Positions 55,641 through 64,000 of a DNA stretch of 64,000 bases are shown in pieces (position 1 is the stretch's first letter; the number at the start of each line of letters is the position of its first letter). The notes under the pieces were generated by a model that ran no database searches, was not told where the DNA came from, and saw nothing but the letters and a program-made list of their open reading frames with translations. The position numbers and the translations under genes were made by a program. The stretch spans positions 62,001-126,000 of the forward strand of contig NZ_JTDB02000003.1 in assembly GCF_000785435.2 (NCBI RefSeq), given 5' to 3'. Origin of the DNA: Paraburkholderia sacchari. Its GTDB lineage: Bacteria > Pseudomonadota > Gammaproteobacteria > Burkholderiales > Burkholderiaceae.

Positions 55641-55664
55641 CGTGCGAGTAAACGTGCGAGTAAG
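55641..55664 (+). repeat. 12-bp tandem duplication with in-frame stops after rsmA
   Basis: CGTGCGAGTAAA is followed directly by CGTGCGAGTAAG. In the rsmA frame both contain TAA (55649-55651 and 55661-55663), after the real TAG at 55637-55639. Confidence 0.93.
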
Positions 55665-55690
55665 CGGGCGCCGCGCCTTCTTCTCCGGCC

Positions 55691-56644
55691 TCAACTCGCT
55701 TCGGCGCGTTGCGCCTCGTACGCCTTGAGCTGGCTATAGACGATCCGCAGCACCGAAAGCTCGCTCGACGCGCGTTGGGCCGCGCCGCCGCGCCGGATCA
55801 GGTCGCCGAGAATGTGGTCGGCTTCGATGCGCGAGCCGTTCTGCACGTCGCGCATCATCGAGGCCGTGAGCGTCGACCCGGTGGCGAACAGCATGGCGCG
55901 CGAGCGCTCGAGGAAGCTTTCACGCACGGCGTGCCCATGTTCGGCGGCCACCGCGCGGCATTCGGCGAAAAGACGTTCGATCGTGGCCGCACCGTCCGGC
56001 GTCGCGACGATGACACCTACGGGCGCGCGAAACAGACACGTGCTGCCTGCGAGCGTCGCGAGGAACACCCACTTTTCCCACATTTCCTGCAGGATGTTCG
56101 CGCTGGCTTTCACGTTGAAGCCGGCGTTGCCGAAGGTGCCGGCAATGGCCTCCACGCGCGGCGTGACACCGTTGCCGAGCTCGCCAAACGAGATGGCATG
56201 CGCGTCGTTCAGATGCACGATTTCGCGCTTTTCGTTGAGCGTGGAGGCGATCAGGCAGACGCCGCCGAGCACGGCCTGCGTGCCGAAGCGCGCCTGCAAC
56301 AGTTCCAGATGGCCCATTCCGTTGAGCAGCGGCAGGATCACGGTGTGGGGCCCGACAGCCGCCGCGAACGAATCGATGGCGTTGTCGAGATCGTAGGCCT
56401 TGCAGCTCAGCAGCACGACATCGAATGGCTGAGCGCCCGGTGACTCGAGCGCCTCGCGTGTCACGGTCTTGGGATCGCGCAGCGTGAGATCGCCGGCGTG
56501 CGGGCTGCGGATCACGAGGCCGTCCTTGCGCAACTGCGCGGCGCGCGCCTCGCGCACCAGAAACGTCACATCGCGCCCCGCGGCGGCGAGTCGCCCGCCG
56601 AAATAACCGCCTGTCGCGCCTGCACCCACTACCAGAATCCGCAT
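55691..56644 (-). CDS. panE: Ketopantoate reductase family (2-dehydropantoate 2-reductase)
   Basis: NADPH-dependent reduction of 2-dehydropantoate to pantoate for CoA synthesis, judged by family. The 317 residues start [23 protein letters not shown], the dinucleotide-binding loop. [14 protein letters not shown] holds the conserved catalytic-site lysine, and LLNGMGHLE the substrate-binding asparagine. The start at 56644 has AAAGGAG five bases upstream, excluding a longer form. Several ketopantoate-reductase-like paralogues exist in this group, so the exact substrate is likely but not proved. Confidence 0.88.
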   Translation of the reverse strand: MRILVVGAGATGGYFGGRLAAAGRDVTFLVREARAAQLRKDGLVIRSPHAGDLTLRDPKTVTREALESPGAQPFDVVLLSCKAYDLDNAIDSFAAAVGPHTVILPLLNGMGHLELLQARFGTQAVLGGVCLIASTLNEKREIVHLNDAHAISFGELGNGVTPRVEAIAGTFGNAGFNVKASANILQEMWEKWVFLATLAGSTCLFRAPVGVIVATPDGAATIERLFAECRAVAAEHGHAVRESFLERSRAMLFATGSTLTASMMRDVQNGSRIEADHILGDLIRRGGAAQRASSELSVLRIVYSQLKAYEAQRAEAS

Positions 56645-56827
56645 GTCGGCTCCTTTGCTTCGCTTGTTGTCGGCAACGCTGGCCGGGTTGCATCGCACCC
56701 CGGCTGCTTCGAGATGGCGTTCATGCTAGTGCAAATCGGTGTGGCCTGCCTGGCGCGGCCGGCGTCGGCAGGGCCGAGCGGATTTTGGTACAGTCGCGTT
56801 TTTGACGATGGCAAAACGGAGTACATG

Positions 56828-57211
56828 ATGCGCCTTCTGCACACGATGATCCGGGTTGGCGACCTGGACCGCTCGATCAAGTTCTACACCGAATTGCTCG
56901 GCATGAAACTGCTGCGCCGCGACGACTATCCCGACGGCAAGTTTACGCTCGCGTTCGTCGGCTACACCGACGAGCGCGAGGGCGCCGTGATCGAGCTCAC
57001 GCATAACTGGGATACGCCCTCGTACGATTTGGGCACGGGCTTTGGCCATCTGGCGGTGGAAGTGGACGATGCCTACGCCGCCTGCGAGAAGATCAAGGCA
57101 CAGGGTGGCACCGTCGTGCGCGAAGCCGGGCCGATGAAGCATGGGACGACGGTGATCGCGTTCGTGACCGATCCGGATGGGTACAAGATCGAGTTTATTC
57201 AGAAGAAGTAA
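56828..57211 (+). CDS. gloA: Lactoylglutathione lyase (glyoxalase I, Ni-type)
   Basis: Isomerises the methylglyoxal-glutathione hemithioacetal to S-lactoylglutathione. The 127 residues align with E. coli GloA and keep all four metal ligands at identical positions: H5, E56, H74 and E122. The lack of the eukaryotic-type insertion points to the Ni/Co-activated class. Two ATGs are adjacent; the second (56828) has ACGGAG six bases upstream. Single-gene unit, divergent from panE. Confidence 0.97.
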   Translation: MRLLHTMIRVGDLDRSIKFYTELLGMKLLRRDDYPDGKFTLAFVGYTDEREGAVIELTHNWDTPSYDLGTGFGHLAVEVDDAYAACEKIKAQGGTVVREAGPMKHGTTVIAFVTDPDGYKIEFIQKK

Positions 57212-57949
57212 AATTGCTTCGCTCTGTGGCGTCAGATTTTTCTGGCGTCACCACCTTGTTTTTCGGGATAAGTTGTAAATCGGCGAGGCGCTTGACAATA
57301 AAAAGAGAAATATAGCGCGATTTAAACAAATTTAAAAATCCCATCGTGAATTGAATGAAGGTTCGGATGTTATTCACCGAACGCATTCGATTGACGCGCC
57401 CGGCATCGCTAAAATTTCGACGCATTTCCGCTTTTCATCCTGCTGGATACAAATCGATACATTTACTTCGATATCCTAATTTTGCGATGGCGGATCTTTG
57501 TGCCTAAAGCCGCCGGCTTGAATATGAGGCGTATTTCAAGACACCTTTGCGGCGTTCGGGCGTTACTTCGCAAGACCAATTCAGAGCATTCCTATATACG
57601 AGAATAGCTCGGAAGACGAGACTCTGTCCCTCGGATATTAACTAACTACAAAACAATTCTGGGGAGGTATCCCGCGTGTGAAGCCGGCGAAGGTGTCGCC
57701 TTCGGCAGCTTGCGGATATCAAGTTGCTCTCGACGCGCGAGCACCCAGGGTTTTCTGAGAGCGATTCACGAAATGCAGGCTTTCCTTCAATCAGGCAGTT
57801 CTACGTTCTACGCGTGTTCGGGTGCGCTATGTGGCTGGAACCTTATCGAATGATCCGTCCGCTTGTGGCCGCCAATCGGCAGTACCCGGCCTCTCAAGCA
57901 GCCGCGCGGGCGCTATCGCGCGGGAACACGAACATCCGAAGGAAATGCG
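57212..57949. other. 738-bp A/T-richer gap before the exopolysaccharide genes
   Basis: The longest non-coding stretch, visibly A/T-richer than its surroundings from about 57212 to 57660. It holds an 8-bp direct repeat TGGCGTCA (57227-57234, 57243-57250), a consensus -35 TTGACA at 57292-57297 with no well-spaced -10, an A/T tract (57298-57330), an imperfect inverted repeat GGATAcaaaTCGA / TCGATATCC (57445-57476) and a short hairpin AAGCC/GGCTT near 57507. I see no JUMPstart/ops element and no tRNA. A short possible ORF is listed separately. Confidence 0.6.
57678..57758 (+). CDS. Possible 26-codon ORF upstream of the exopolysaccharide operon
   Basis: A GTG at 57678 is preceded by GGGGAGG (57661-57667), the strongest Shine-Dalgarno seen in the window, with 10 nt between. 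It opens a 26-residue frame (VKPAKVSPSAACGYQVALDA and six more) ending at TGA 57756-57758. A small hairpin CGAAGG/CCTTCG lies inside it (57688-57704 region). It could be a leader peptide or small protein; nothing beyond the ribosome site supports translation. Confidence 0.3.
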   Translation: MKPAKVSPSAACGYQVALDARAPRVF

Positions 57950-59359
57950 ATGAACTTGCCTATTCAAACCGAGGCTGGAGCACCGTCCACCCACAGCAGT
58001 CTTTGGGCTCGCCTGCTCGACATGCTGGTTATCGCAGTGGGGGCGCAGATCACGATGTCCGGCGAAGGCATGCCAGGGCACGCCGGATATGACGCCGCTC
58101 TTGTTGCATTCACGCTGCTTGCCGCGTTGCTGGTGTTTCCCTTCTTCGGGCTGTACCGCACCGCGCGCGCGCACCTGTTCTGGCGCTGCGTTTGCGTGCC
58201 CGGCATCGTATGGCTCTTCACGCTCGCAGGCACCACGTTGATCGCCTCCGTGATGCACCGGCCGTATCATCCTTCGCTTGCGTGGTTCTCCGAATGGACG
58301 CTCGTCTCCGGTCTTGGGCTCATCGCGTGCCGGTTGCTGGATTCCGCGTTCAGCTTGCGCCGGGCGGATCAGGCGGCGAGCTATCGCAGTGTCGCGATCG
58401 TCGGCAGCGGCATGCACTGCCGCCAGTTGTTGCGCAAGGTCCATACGACGCCCGATTCGGTTTATCACATCGCCACCCTGTTCGACTCCGGCCCGGATCT
58501 CGGCGAGCCGCCTGGTAACGTGCCGGCGTTTCGCGACCAAGAAGGTTTCGCGTCTTATGTGCGCCGCTACGGCATCGACGAGCTTTGGCTTGCGCTGCCA
58601 CTTTCCGAAGAAAAAACCATTCTTGAGTTCACCGAGCTCTTCCGCAACGATCTGGTCAACATCCGCTTTATTCCCGACGTCAGCGGCCTCGCGCTCTTCG
58701 AAGGCGAGATGGTGAATCTGGGCGGCACACCGGCGATCAATCTCGTTGGCTCGCCGATCTCGGAGGAGGCGCTCGCGCAAAAGGAAGTATTCGACCGCCT
58801 GTTCGCCTGCTTCGTGTTGCTTGCGATCTCGCCGCTCCTGCTCGCCATTGCAATTGCGGTGAAGCTGACTTCACGCGGCCCGGTGTTTTTCACGCAGCGG
58901 CGCAAGGGCGCCAACGGCAAGGTCTTCAACATCTATAAATTCCGCAGCATGCGTCTGCACGCCCAGACCCACGGCGTAGTCGAGCAGGCGAAGCGCGGCG
59001 ACCCGCGCATCACGCGCGTGGGCGCATTCCTGCGTCGCACGAGCCTCGACGAACTGCCGCAGTTCCTCAACGTGCTGCGCGGCGAGATGTCCGTCGTCGG
59101 CCCGAGGCCCCACGCCATCGAGCACGACACGCTCTATCAGGACATCGTGGACAACTATATCCATCGCTATCGCATCAAGCCAGGCATCACGGGCTGGGCA
59201 CAAGTGAACGGATTTCGCGGCGAAACCGATCGCATCGAAAAGATGCGGGGCCGCGTCGAGCACGATCTGTATTACCTCGGCAATTGGTCCTTCTCGCTCG
59301 ACATGAAGATTGTTGTCGCGACGATTTTCAAGGGACTGGTTCATCGCAATGCTTATTGA
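57950..59359 (+). CDS. Undecaprenyl-phosphate glucose phosphotransferase (WcaJ-like)
   Basis: Initiates exopolysaccharide repeat-unit assembly by moving a hexose-1-phosphate, probably glucose, onto undecaprenyl phosphate. The 469 residues have an N-terminal membrane region with spans (about 20-130), a central CoA-binding-like domain (about 145-260) and a C-terminal bacterial sugar-transferase domain with [49 protein letters not shown] in parts and [15 protein letters not shown]. The ATG at 57950 has AAGGAAATGCG before it. First gene of the EPS cluster. Confidence 0.93.
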   Translation: MNLPIQTEAGAPSTHSSLWARLLDMLVIAVGAQITMSGEGMPGHAGYDAALVAFTLLAALLVFPFFGLYRTARAHLFWRCVCVPGIVWLFTLAGTTLIASVMHRPYHPSLAWFSEWTLVSGLGLIACRLLDSAFSLRRADQAASYRSVAIVGSGMHCRQLLRKVHTTPDSVYHIATLFDSGPDLGEPPGNVPAFRDQEGFASYVRRYGIDELWLALPLSEEKTILEFTELFRNDLVNIRFIPDVSGLALFEGEMVNLGGTPAINLVGSPISEEALAQKEVFDRLFACFVLLAISPLLLAIAIAVKLTSRGPVFFTQRRKGANGKVFNIYKFRSMRLHAQTHGVVEQAKRGDPRITRVGAFLRRTSLDELPQFLNVLRGEMSVVGPRPHAIEHDTLYQDIVDNYIHRYRIKPGITGWAQVNGFRGETDRIEKMRGRVEHDLYYLGNWSFSLDMKIVVATIFKGLVHRNAY

Positions 59360-59376
59360 TTGGCTGGAACGCTGAA

Positions 59377-60618
59377 GTGTTGAAACGATTGAATAAACTC
59401 TCGGCTCCCGTGCACCGTGGCATATATCGCGCTGGAACCCTTCATATTTCCCGGAAGAGCATCGCGGTTGCGATGTGTTCCGTGCTGGCCGCGTGCGGAG
59501 TGGCGCCGGGCATGCGCATGGACACCACCTCCCGGCAAGCGGTGAATGCCGTGCCGACGGACGCTTCGTTCGCTGCCGCGGAGGGGGGGGCGAAGGCGAC
59601 ACAGGTTGCCAACGCAACCAGTGCGACTCCCGAGATCGCCATCACCGAAATGGACGTGGCGCTCGTGCGGCGCATTCAGGAAGAGCGCCGCGCAACGCAG
59701 CAGGCTCAGGTCAAGTTGCTTTCCTCCGTACCGCAGCCCTATAGCATTGGCCCGGGCGACGTGCTGCAGATCGTGGTATGGGATCACCCGGAGATCGCGG
59801 CTGCCACGGGTTCGGGCCAGATGCAGGCATCCACGCGGCCCGGCGATCCGTCTTCGGGCTTCGTGGTGGATCAGGCCGGCGAGCTGACGTTTCCCTATGC
59901 GGGAACGATGCGCGTTGCCGGGATGCGCACCGAGGAAGTGCAGCGCCGCTTGACCACCGTGCTCGCGCGCTACTTCGTCAAGCCGCAGGTGACCGTGCGC
60001 ATGGCCTCGTATCGTGCCCATGAGGTGTACGTCGACGGCGAAGTGCGCAGCCCGGGCGTGGTGGCGGTGAACGACGTCCCGATGTCGTTGTACGAAGCCG
60101 TTTCGCGCGCCGGCGGCTTTGCCGATACGGCCGATCAGAGCGATCTCGTGCTCGTGCGCGGCGGCGCTTCGCATCGTATCAATCTGACGCAAATGCTGGC
60201 GGGCGGCGTGAGCCCGTCGAAGCTCTATCTCCAGCCCGGCGATCTGCTGCGCGTGATCGCGCGCGACGAAAACGACGTTTACGTCATGGGCGAAGTCAAC
60301 AAGCCGATCTCGGCCATCCCGCGCCGCACAGGTCGCATCACGCTGGCGGATGCCATTGCGCAGGCCGGCAGCGTCAATTCGTCGACAGCCGATGCTGCAC
60401 AAATGTTCGTGATTCGCGGGTCGCTCAGCGGCACGCCCGAGGTCTTCCATCTCGACGGCCGCTCGCCGGTGGCCATGCTGGTCGCCAAGGAATTCGACCT
60501 GCAGCCCAAGGATGTCGTGTATGTCGACGGCAACGGTCTTGTCCGCTTCAACCGCGTGCTGACGCTGTTGATTCCGGCCATTAACGCGGGCTTGACCGCA
60601 GGGTTGGTGGCGAAATGA
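59377..60618 (+). CDS. wza: Polysaccharide export outer-membrane lipoprotein Wza
   Basis: Forms the outer-membrane channel through which the polymer leaves. The 413-residue reading starts at GTG 59377 (TTG follows at once) with GGA eight bases upstream; no ATG precedes the signal peptide outside the wcaJ overlap. The lipobox is LAAC with lipidated C40. The polysaccharide export domain begins YSIGPGDVLQIVVWDHPE, followed by two SLBB-type domains (EVYVDGEVRSPGVV; VYVMGEVNKP). The start is about 18 bp after wcaJ and it overlaps wzb by 4 bp. Confidence 0.93.
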   Translation: MLKRLNKLSAPVHRGIYRAGTLHISRKSIAVAMCSVLAACGVAPGMRMDTTSRQAVNAVPTDASFAAAEGGAKATQVANATSATPEIAITEMDVALVRRIQEERRATQQAQVKLLSSVPQPYSIGPGDVLQIVVWDHPEIAAATGSGQMQASTRPGDPSSGFVVDQAGELTFPYAGTMRVAGMRTEEVQRRLTTVLARYFVKPQVTVRMASYRAHEVYVDGEVRSPGVVAVNDVPMSLYEAVSRAGGFADTADQSDLVLVRGGASHRINLTQMLAGGVSPSKLYLQPGDLLRVIARDENDVYVMGEVNKPISAIPRRTGRITLADAIAQAGSVNSSTADAAQMFVIRGSLSGTPEVFHLDGRSPVAMLVAKEFDLQPKDVVYVDGNGLVRFNRVLTLLIPAINAGLTAGLVAK

Positions 60619-61055
60619 TCGATCGCGTTCTGGTGGTGTGCGAAGGCAATATCTGCCGTAGCCCATTGGCCTGCGCCATGCTCGCGCAGGCGCTGCCCGA
60701 TATCGGCTTTAGTTCCGCAGGCACGCATGCGCTGGTTGGAGAGGGGGCGGACCCGCGTGTTCTCGAAATGGCGCGTGAGCGTGGCGTGCAGCTAGAAAAG
60801 CACGTCGCCACGGCGCTCACCGACGAACAGGTGCGCGCGGCCGACCTCATTCTGACGATGACAAAAGTGCAGCGCGAGCAGATCGAGCAAGCGTGGCCGT
60901 ATGCGCGAGGCAAGGTCTATCGGCTCAACGAGAACGATGGCGTCGATGTCGTCGACCCGTATCAGCGCCATCGCGTCGCATTCGAACTGGCTTTCGCGCA
61001 GATCGAGCACGGCGTCGCGCACTGGAGTGATGTACTGGCAGGACTGGCTCACTGA
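60615..61055 (+). CDS. wzb: Low-molecular-weight protein tyrosine phosphatase Wzb
   Basis: Dephosphorylates the tyrosine kinase Wzc, and the Wzc phosphorylation cycle is needed for polymer export. The 146 residues carry the P-loop C9EGNICR15 and the general-acid loop VDPYQRH. Starts inside the wza stop (ATGA) and ends 3 bp before wzc, so all three are coupled. Confidence 0.96.
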   Translation: MIDRVLVVCEGNICRSPLACAMLAQALPDIGFSSAGTHALVGEGADPRVLEMARERGVQLEKHVATALTDEQVRAADLILTMTKVQREQIEQAWPYARGKVYRLNENDGVDVVDPYQRHRVAFELAFAQIEHGVAHWSDVLAGLAH

Positions 61056-61058
61056 ATC

Positions 61059-63275
61059 ATGACCCTTCTTAAGCAAAACCATCCGGCTGAACAGTCGGAC
61101 GACGACGAGATCGACCTTTCCGAAATCTTCAATGTCCTTCGCGAAGGTTGGCAGCAGATCGTCATCGTGGCGGTATGCGTGCTGCTCCTAGGTACGACGT
61201 ACGCCTTTCTCGGCGCACCGGTTTATCGCGCGGACGCCATTATTCAGGTCGATGACGATTCGGGTGCCGGGTCGATCAACGACAAGCTTGGCGATCTCGC
61301 GTCGCTGTTCCAGAACAAGGCGACCGCCGACGCGGAAATCGAATTGATCCGTTCGCGCATGGTCGTGGGCGAGACGGTGAACCGGCTGCATTTGGATGTG
61401 AGTGCGAAGCCGCACTATTTTCCGTTGATTGGCGGGGCGATTGCGCGGCGATCGCAGGGCGATGGCCGCCCCGAACTGGCGAAGCCGGCACTCGGCTTGG
61501 GTAGCTATGCATGGGGTGGAGAACGCATCAGTGTTTCGCAGTTCGAGGTACCTGCGGCGTTGTATGAAAAGACGTTCAGACTGCATTCAATCGATGCCGA
61601 GCGTTATGAACTAACGGACCCGGATGGCAGCGTTGTGCTGCGCGCACGCGTGGGCGAAGCGGCAAGCGGTACGGTCGCCGAGGGGCCTGTGCAGCTGACC
61701 GTGGCCTCGTTGGTGGCGAGGCCAGGCACGCGCTTCGATCTCAAGCGCTATTCGACCCAGCAGACAGTTGAGGAGCTGCAAAAGAAACTGGACCTTGCCG
61801 AGAAGACGAAGCAGTCGGGCATTATCGGCGTCAAGCTCGATGGCGAGGACGCGCAGCGCATCACCGCAACGATCAACATGATCGCGAGCCTGTACGTGCA
61901 GCGTAACGTCGACCGCAAATCGGCGCAGGCGGAGCAGATGCTCACCTTCCTTGGCGACCAGTTGCCAAAGTTGCGTGCCGATCTCGATCAGTCGGAGGCG
62001 CGCTACAACGCCTATCGCGCGAAGACGGGCGCCATCGATCTTGACGCCCAAGGCAAGCTTCTGTTGCAAGCTGTCGTGGACACGAAGTCCCGCTTGACAG
62101 AAATGCAGCAGCAACGTGCCGAACTGGTTCAGCGATATACACCCTCGCATCCTGCGGTAGCGGCTGTTGATGCGCGCATCGCCGAACTGGACCAACTGCA
62201 GGATCAATACGAGCACCAGGTGAGCGGTCTGCCGCAGACGCAGCAAGAGGCGCTGCGCCTCATGCGCGATGTGAAGGTGAACACCGATCTCTATATGAAG
62301 CTGCTCGACAGCACGCAGCAATTACGTGTATTGAAGGCGGGGCAACTGGGCAACGTGCGCACGGTGGACTTTGCTGTCGTGCCGGAAAAGCCCGTGCGTC
62401 CCAAGAAGCTCCTCGTAATTCCGCTCGCGGCGTTGCTGGGGCTGCTGCTTGGCTGCGCCGTGGCGCTGGGGCGTCGCATGTTCAATCGTGGTCTGGAAAG
62501 CCCCGCGGAAATCGAGCACGCTGTGGAGGTGCCTGTCTACGCGATCATCTCGCATAGCGACAAGCAACTTGCGCTCGAGCAGTCGGTGCGCCGCAATCCG
62601 TCGAAGCCAGGCGTGCTGGCGGTGGCGTTTCCGGACGATGTCGCGGTTGAAGGGCTTCGCAGCCTGCGCACGGCGTTGCAGTTTGGCGTGCTCAAACCCG
62701 AGAACAACATTGTCATGATCACGGGGCCGAGGCCCGGCGTGGGCAAGTCGTTCGTCTCGGTGAATCTGGCGACGGTGCTTGCTTCGACGGGCAAGCGCAT
62801 CTTGCTGATCGACGCCGATATGCGGCGCGGTGACGTGCATTCCTACTTCTCAATCAACGGCAAGCCGGGTCTCTCTGAGGTGTTGACGGGGCGTGAGTCC
62901 GCCGAGGTCATCCATCGTCAGGTGCTGCCTAATCTCGACGTCATGATGGCGGGCGCCATACCGGAACGGCCCTCGGAACTTCTGTTGCGTGAGCGCTTTG
63001 CAACGGTACTCAAATCGCTCGCCGCAACCTACGACATGGTGATCGTGGATTCGCCACCTGTGCTTGCGGTGACCGATCCCGTGCTGATCGGCAAGGAGGC
63101 CGGCGCGACGCTCATGGTGGTGCGCCATGGCCGGCATTCCGCTGCTGAGCTGAGGGAGACGACACGTCACCTCGCCAGCGCTGGCGTTGCGGTGGATGGT
63201 GTGCTGTTGACCGACGTGCCGCAGCGTGGCGCGGCTTACGGCGCGTATTCGGATTATCGGAAGAAGGGCGACTAA
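61059..63275 (+). CDS. wzc: Bacterial tyrosine autokinase / chain-length regulator Wzc
   Basis: Inner-membrane polysaccharide co-polymerase with a cytoplasmic BY-kinase. The 738 residues have a Wzz domain with TM1 (about 32-53), a long periplasmic coiled-coil part and TM2 (about 448-467). The kinase domain has Walker A GPRPGVGKS (K563), Walker A' LLIDADMRRGD and Walker B VIVDSPP. The tail has only three tyrosines, Y727, Y730 and Y733, at a period of three. Kinase and transmembrane parts are in one chain, as in other proteobacteria. Confidence 0.96.
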   Translation: MTLLKQNHPAEQSDDDEIDLSEIFNVLREGWQQIVIVAVCVLLLGTTYAFLGAPVYRADAIIQVDDDSGAGSINDKLGDLASLFQNKATADAEIELIRSRMVVGETVNRLHLDVSAKPHYFPLIGGAIARRSQGDGRPELAKPALGLGSYAWGGERISVSQFEVPAALYEKTFRLHSIDAERYELTDPDGSVVLRARVGEAASGTVAEGPVQLTVASLVARPGTRFDLKRYSTQQTVEELQKKLDLAEKTKQSGIIGVKLDGEDAQRITATINMIASLYVQRNVDRKSAQAEQMLTFLGDQLPKLRADLDQSEARYNAYRAKTGAIDLDAQGKLLLQAVVDTKSRLTEMQQQRAELVQRYTPSHPAVAAVDARIAELDQLQDQYEHQVSGLPQTQQEALRLMRDVKVNTDLYMKLLDSTQQLRVLKAGQLGNVRTVDFAVVPEKPVRPKKLLVIPLAALLGLLLGCAVALGRRMFNRGLESPAEIEHAVEVPVYAIISHSDKQLALEQSVRRNPSKPGVLAVAFPDDVAVEGLRSLRTALQFGVLKPENNIVMITGPRPGVGKSFVSVNLATVLASTGKRILLIDADMRRGDVHSYFSINGKPGLSEVLTGRESAEVIHRQVLPNLDVMMAGAIPERPSELLLRERFATVLKSLAATYDMVIVDSPPVLAVTDPVLIGKEAGATLMVVRHGRHSAAELRETTRHLASAGVAVDGVLLTDVPQRGAAYGAYSDYRKKGD

Positions 63276-63285
63276 CGCAAGGAGT

Positions 63286-63305
63286 CCGGCCTCCCTAGAG
63301 GCCGG
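63286..63305 (+). terminator. Perfect hairpin between wzc and wecB
   Basis: CCGGCCTC (63286-63293), a 4-nt loop and GAGGCCGG (63298-63305) form a perfect 8-bp stem 10 bp after the wzc stop. It is followed by TTGTG, not a T run, so it may be a partial terminator or an mRNA-processing or stabilising stem that lowers expression of downstream genes. Confidence 0.5.
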
Positions 63306-63323
63306 TTGTGCGAGATCACAACA

Positions 63324-64000
63324 ATGAATAAAAAAGTACTGCTAACGTTTGGGACAAGGCCTGAAGCGATCAAAATGGCGCCGCTCGTGCAGCGTTTGCA
63401 GCGTGATCAGGACTTCGATTGCAAGGTTTGCGTGACCGGCCAGCATCGCGAAATGCTCGACCAGGTTCTTGCGCTTTTCAACATCGAACCGGATTTCGAT
63501 CTGAATGTCATGAAGCCCGGTCAAGACCTCTATGGCGTGACAACGTCGATTCTATCCGGCATGAGCGGCGTGCTGGACGAGGCCAGGCCGGACGTGGTGC
63601 TCGTGCATGGCGATACGACCACGACGATGGCGGCTGCGCTTGCAGCGTTCTACAAGCGTATCCCGGTCGGTCACGTGGAGGCGGGACTGCGCACCGGCAA
63701 TTTGCTTTCGCCTTGGCCGGAGGAGGCAAATCGCAAATTGACGGGGGCGCTGGCGACGCTCCATTTCGCACCCACGGCGCGGGCTCGGAAGAATCTTTTG
63801 GCAGAGGGTGTGAGTGACGCCTCAATCAACGTGACCGGGAACACAGTGATTGATGCACTTCTGCATGTGCGTGGTCGTCTCGCTGATGACGCAGATTTGC
63901 GGGCTAAAGCCCAAAGGGGCTTGCCTGCGCTGCTGGACGGGGACAGACGTCTGTTGCTGGTCACAGGGCACCGCCGCGAGAGCTTCGGCGACGGCTTCGA
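63324..64000 (+). CDS. wecB: UDP-N-acetylglucosamine 2-epimerase (partial, 3' end outside window)
   Basis: The first 225 codons of the non-hydrolysing epimerase that makes UDP-ManNAc from UDP-GlcNAc. The N-terminus [22 protein letters not shown] is diagnostic. [31 protein letters not shown]-type active-site sequence is present ([21 protein letters not shown]), then [14 protein letters not shown] and [14 protein letters not shown] at the window edge. It suggests that ManNAc or a derivative is in the polymer. The Shine-Dalgarno is weak. Confidence 0.95.
   Translation, partial: MNKKVLLTFGTRPEAIKMAPLVQRLQRDQDFDCKVCVTGQHREMLDQVLALFNIEPDFDLNVMKPGQDLYGVTTSILSGMSGVLDEARPDVVLVHGDTTTTMAAALAAFYKRIPVGHVEAGLRTGNLLSPWPEEANRKLTGALATLHFAPTARARKNLLAEGVSDASINVTGNTVIDALLHVRGRLADDADLRAKAQRGLPALLDGDRRLLLVTGHRRESFGDGF

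Noticed and set aside
57292-57316. Full sigma70 promoter from TTGACA and TATAGC
   Set aside because: The spacing is only 13 bp, too short for a working promoter.
57195-57425. 76-codon minus-strand frame in the A/T-richer gap after gloA
   Set aside because: No ribosome site, no recognisable domain, overlaps the gloA end; composition looks non-coding.
57212-57949. JUMPstart/ops element expected before a polysaccharide locus
   Set aside because: No GGCGGTAG-type core is present in the gap.
57724-58092. 122-codon plus-strand frame overlapping the WcaJ-like start
   Set aside because: It runs through the well-supported WcaJ-like gene in another frame and has no family similarity or good start.

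Overview
This 64 kb window is a GC-rich, densely packed stretch of bacterial chromosome. Gene content and order point to Burkholderia sensu lato (Burkholderiaceae, most like Paraburkholderia or Caballeronia). The clues are the aroQ-accB-accC-prmA cluster with a DUF3426 zinc-ribbon gene and tpx, the mpl-yqiA-rnb-aroE-mtgA run, lptD-surA-pdxA-rsmA beside murU-amgK, and an AspRS with the signature of the non-discriminating type. The genus is inferred from remembered family and synteny knowledge, not from a search. Nearly all of it reads as core chromosome. I see no IS element, prophage, CRISPR array, rRNA or tRNA.

Layout. 1-7.2 kb, mostly minus strand: a sugar kinase cut by the left edge, thiol peroxidase, a membrane zinc-ribbon protein, PrmA, biotin carboxylase and its biotin carrier, 3-dehydroquinase, a TlpA-like thioredoxin and an unassigned nucleotidyltransferase-like protein. 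7.4-13.3 kb, plus strand: murein-peptide ligase Mpl, YqiA-like esterase, an RNase II-type nuclease, AroE and MtgA. 13.4-16.8 kb, minus strand: ilvA, a 5'-nucleotidase and queF. 17.4-32.6 kb, plus strand: a very large FAD/Fe-S oxidoreductase, a HIT protein, a DUF971 protein, the ubiquinone genes ubiE, ubiJ and ubiB around a Tim44-like protein, a TPMT-type methyltransferase, FmdB, DUF502, aspS, nudB and a cardiolipin synthase. 32.9-40.1 kb: a TetR regulator followed by a fatty-acid beta-oxidation cluster (acyl-CoA dehydrogenase, bifunctional dehydrogenase/hydratase, thiolase, hydratase). 40.1-45.2 kb: fdhD divergent from a nitrate-reductase-associated gene, then a PAS-PAS-LOV-like-GGDEF-EAL sensor. 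45.3-57.2 kb: a hotdog thioesterase, an Atm1-like ABC exporter, murU-amgK, lptD-surA-pdxA-rsmA, a ketopantoate reductase and glyoxalase I. After a 0.74 kb A/T-richer gap, 57.9-64 kb starts an exopolysaccharide locus: a WcaJ-like initiating transferase, then wza, wzb, wzc and a wecB cut by the right edge.

Functional themes. Envelope construction dominates: fatty acid initiation, murein recycling and polymerisation, LPS export, OMP chaperoning, cardiolipin and capsule/EPS. Respiratory quinone synthesis and fatty acid breakdown form two further blocks. Several real start codons are GTG or TTG and were chosen by ribosome-binding-site placement.

Hunt result. I found no convincing undescribed multi-gene system. 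The most unusual signal is a recurring set of short tandem repeats (9, 11, 12 or 15 bp) located at gene ends. Some code for low-complexity protein tails. Four lie across or just after stop codons and supply additional in-frame stops. Other leads are a LOV-like PAS domain with the photoactive cysteine but altered neighbours, a 26-codon ORF with a strong Shine-Dalgarno upstream of the exopolysaccharide operon, a hairpin 12 bp before ubiJ, and an unassigned nucleotidyltransferase-like gene divergent from mpl.
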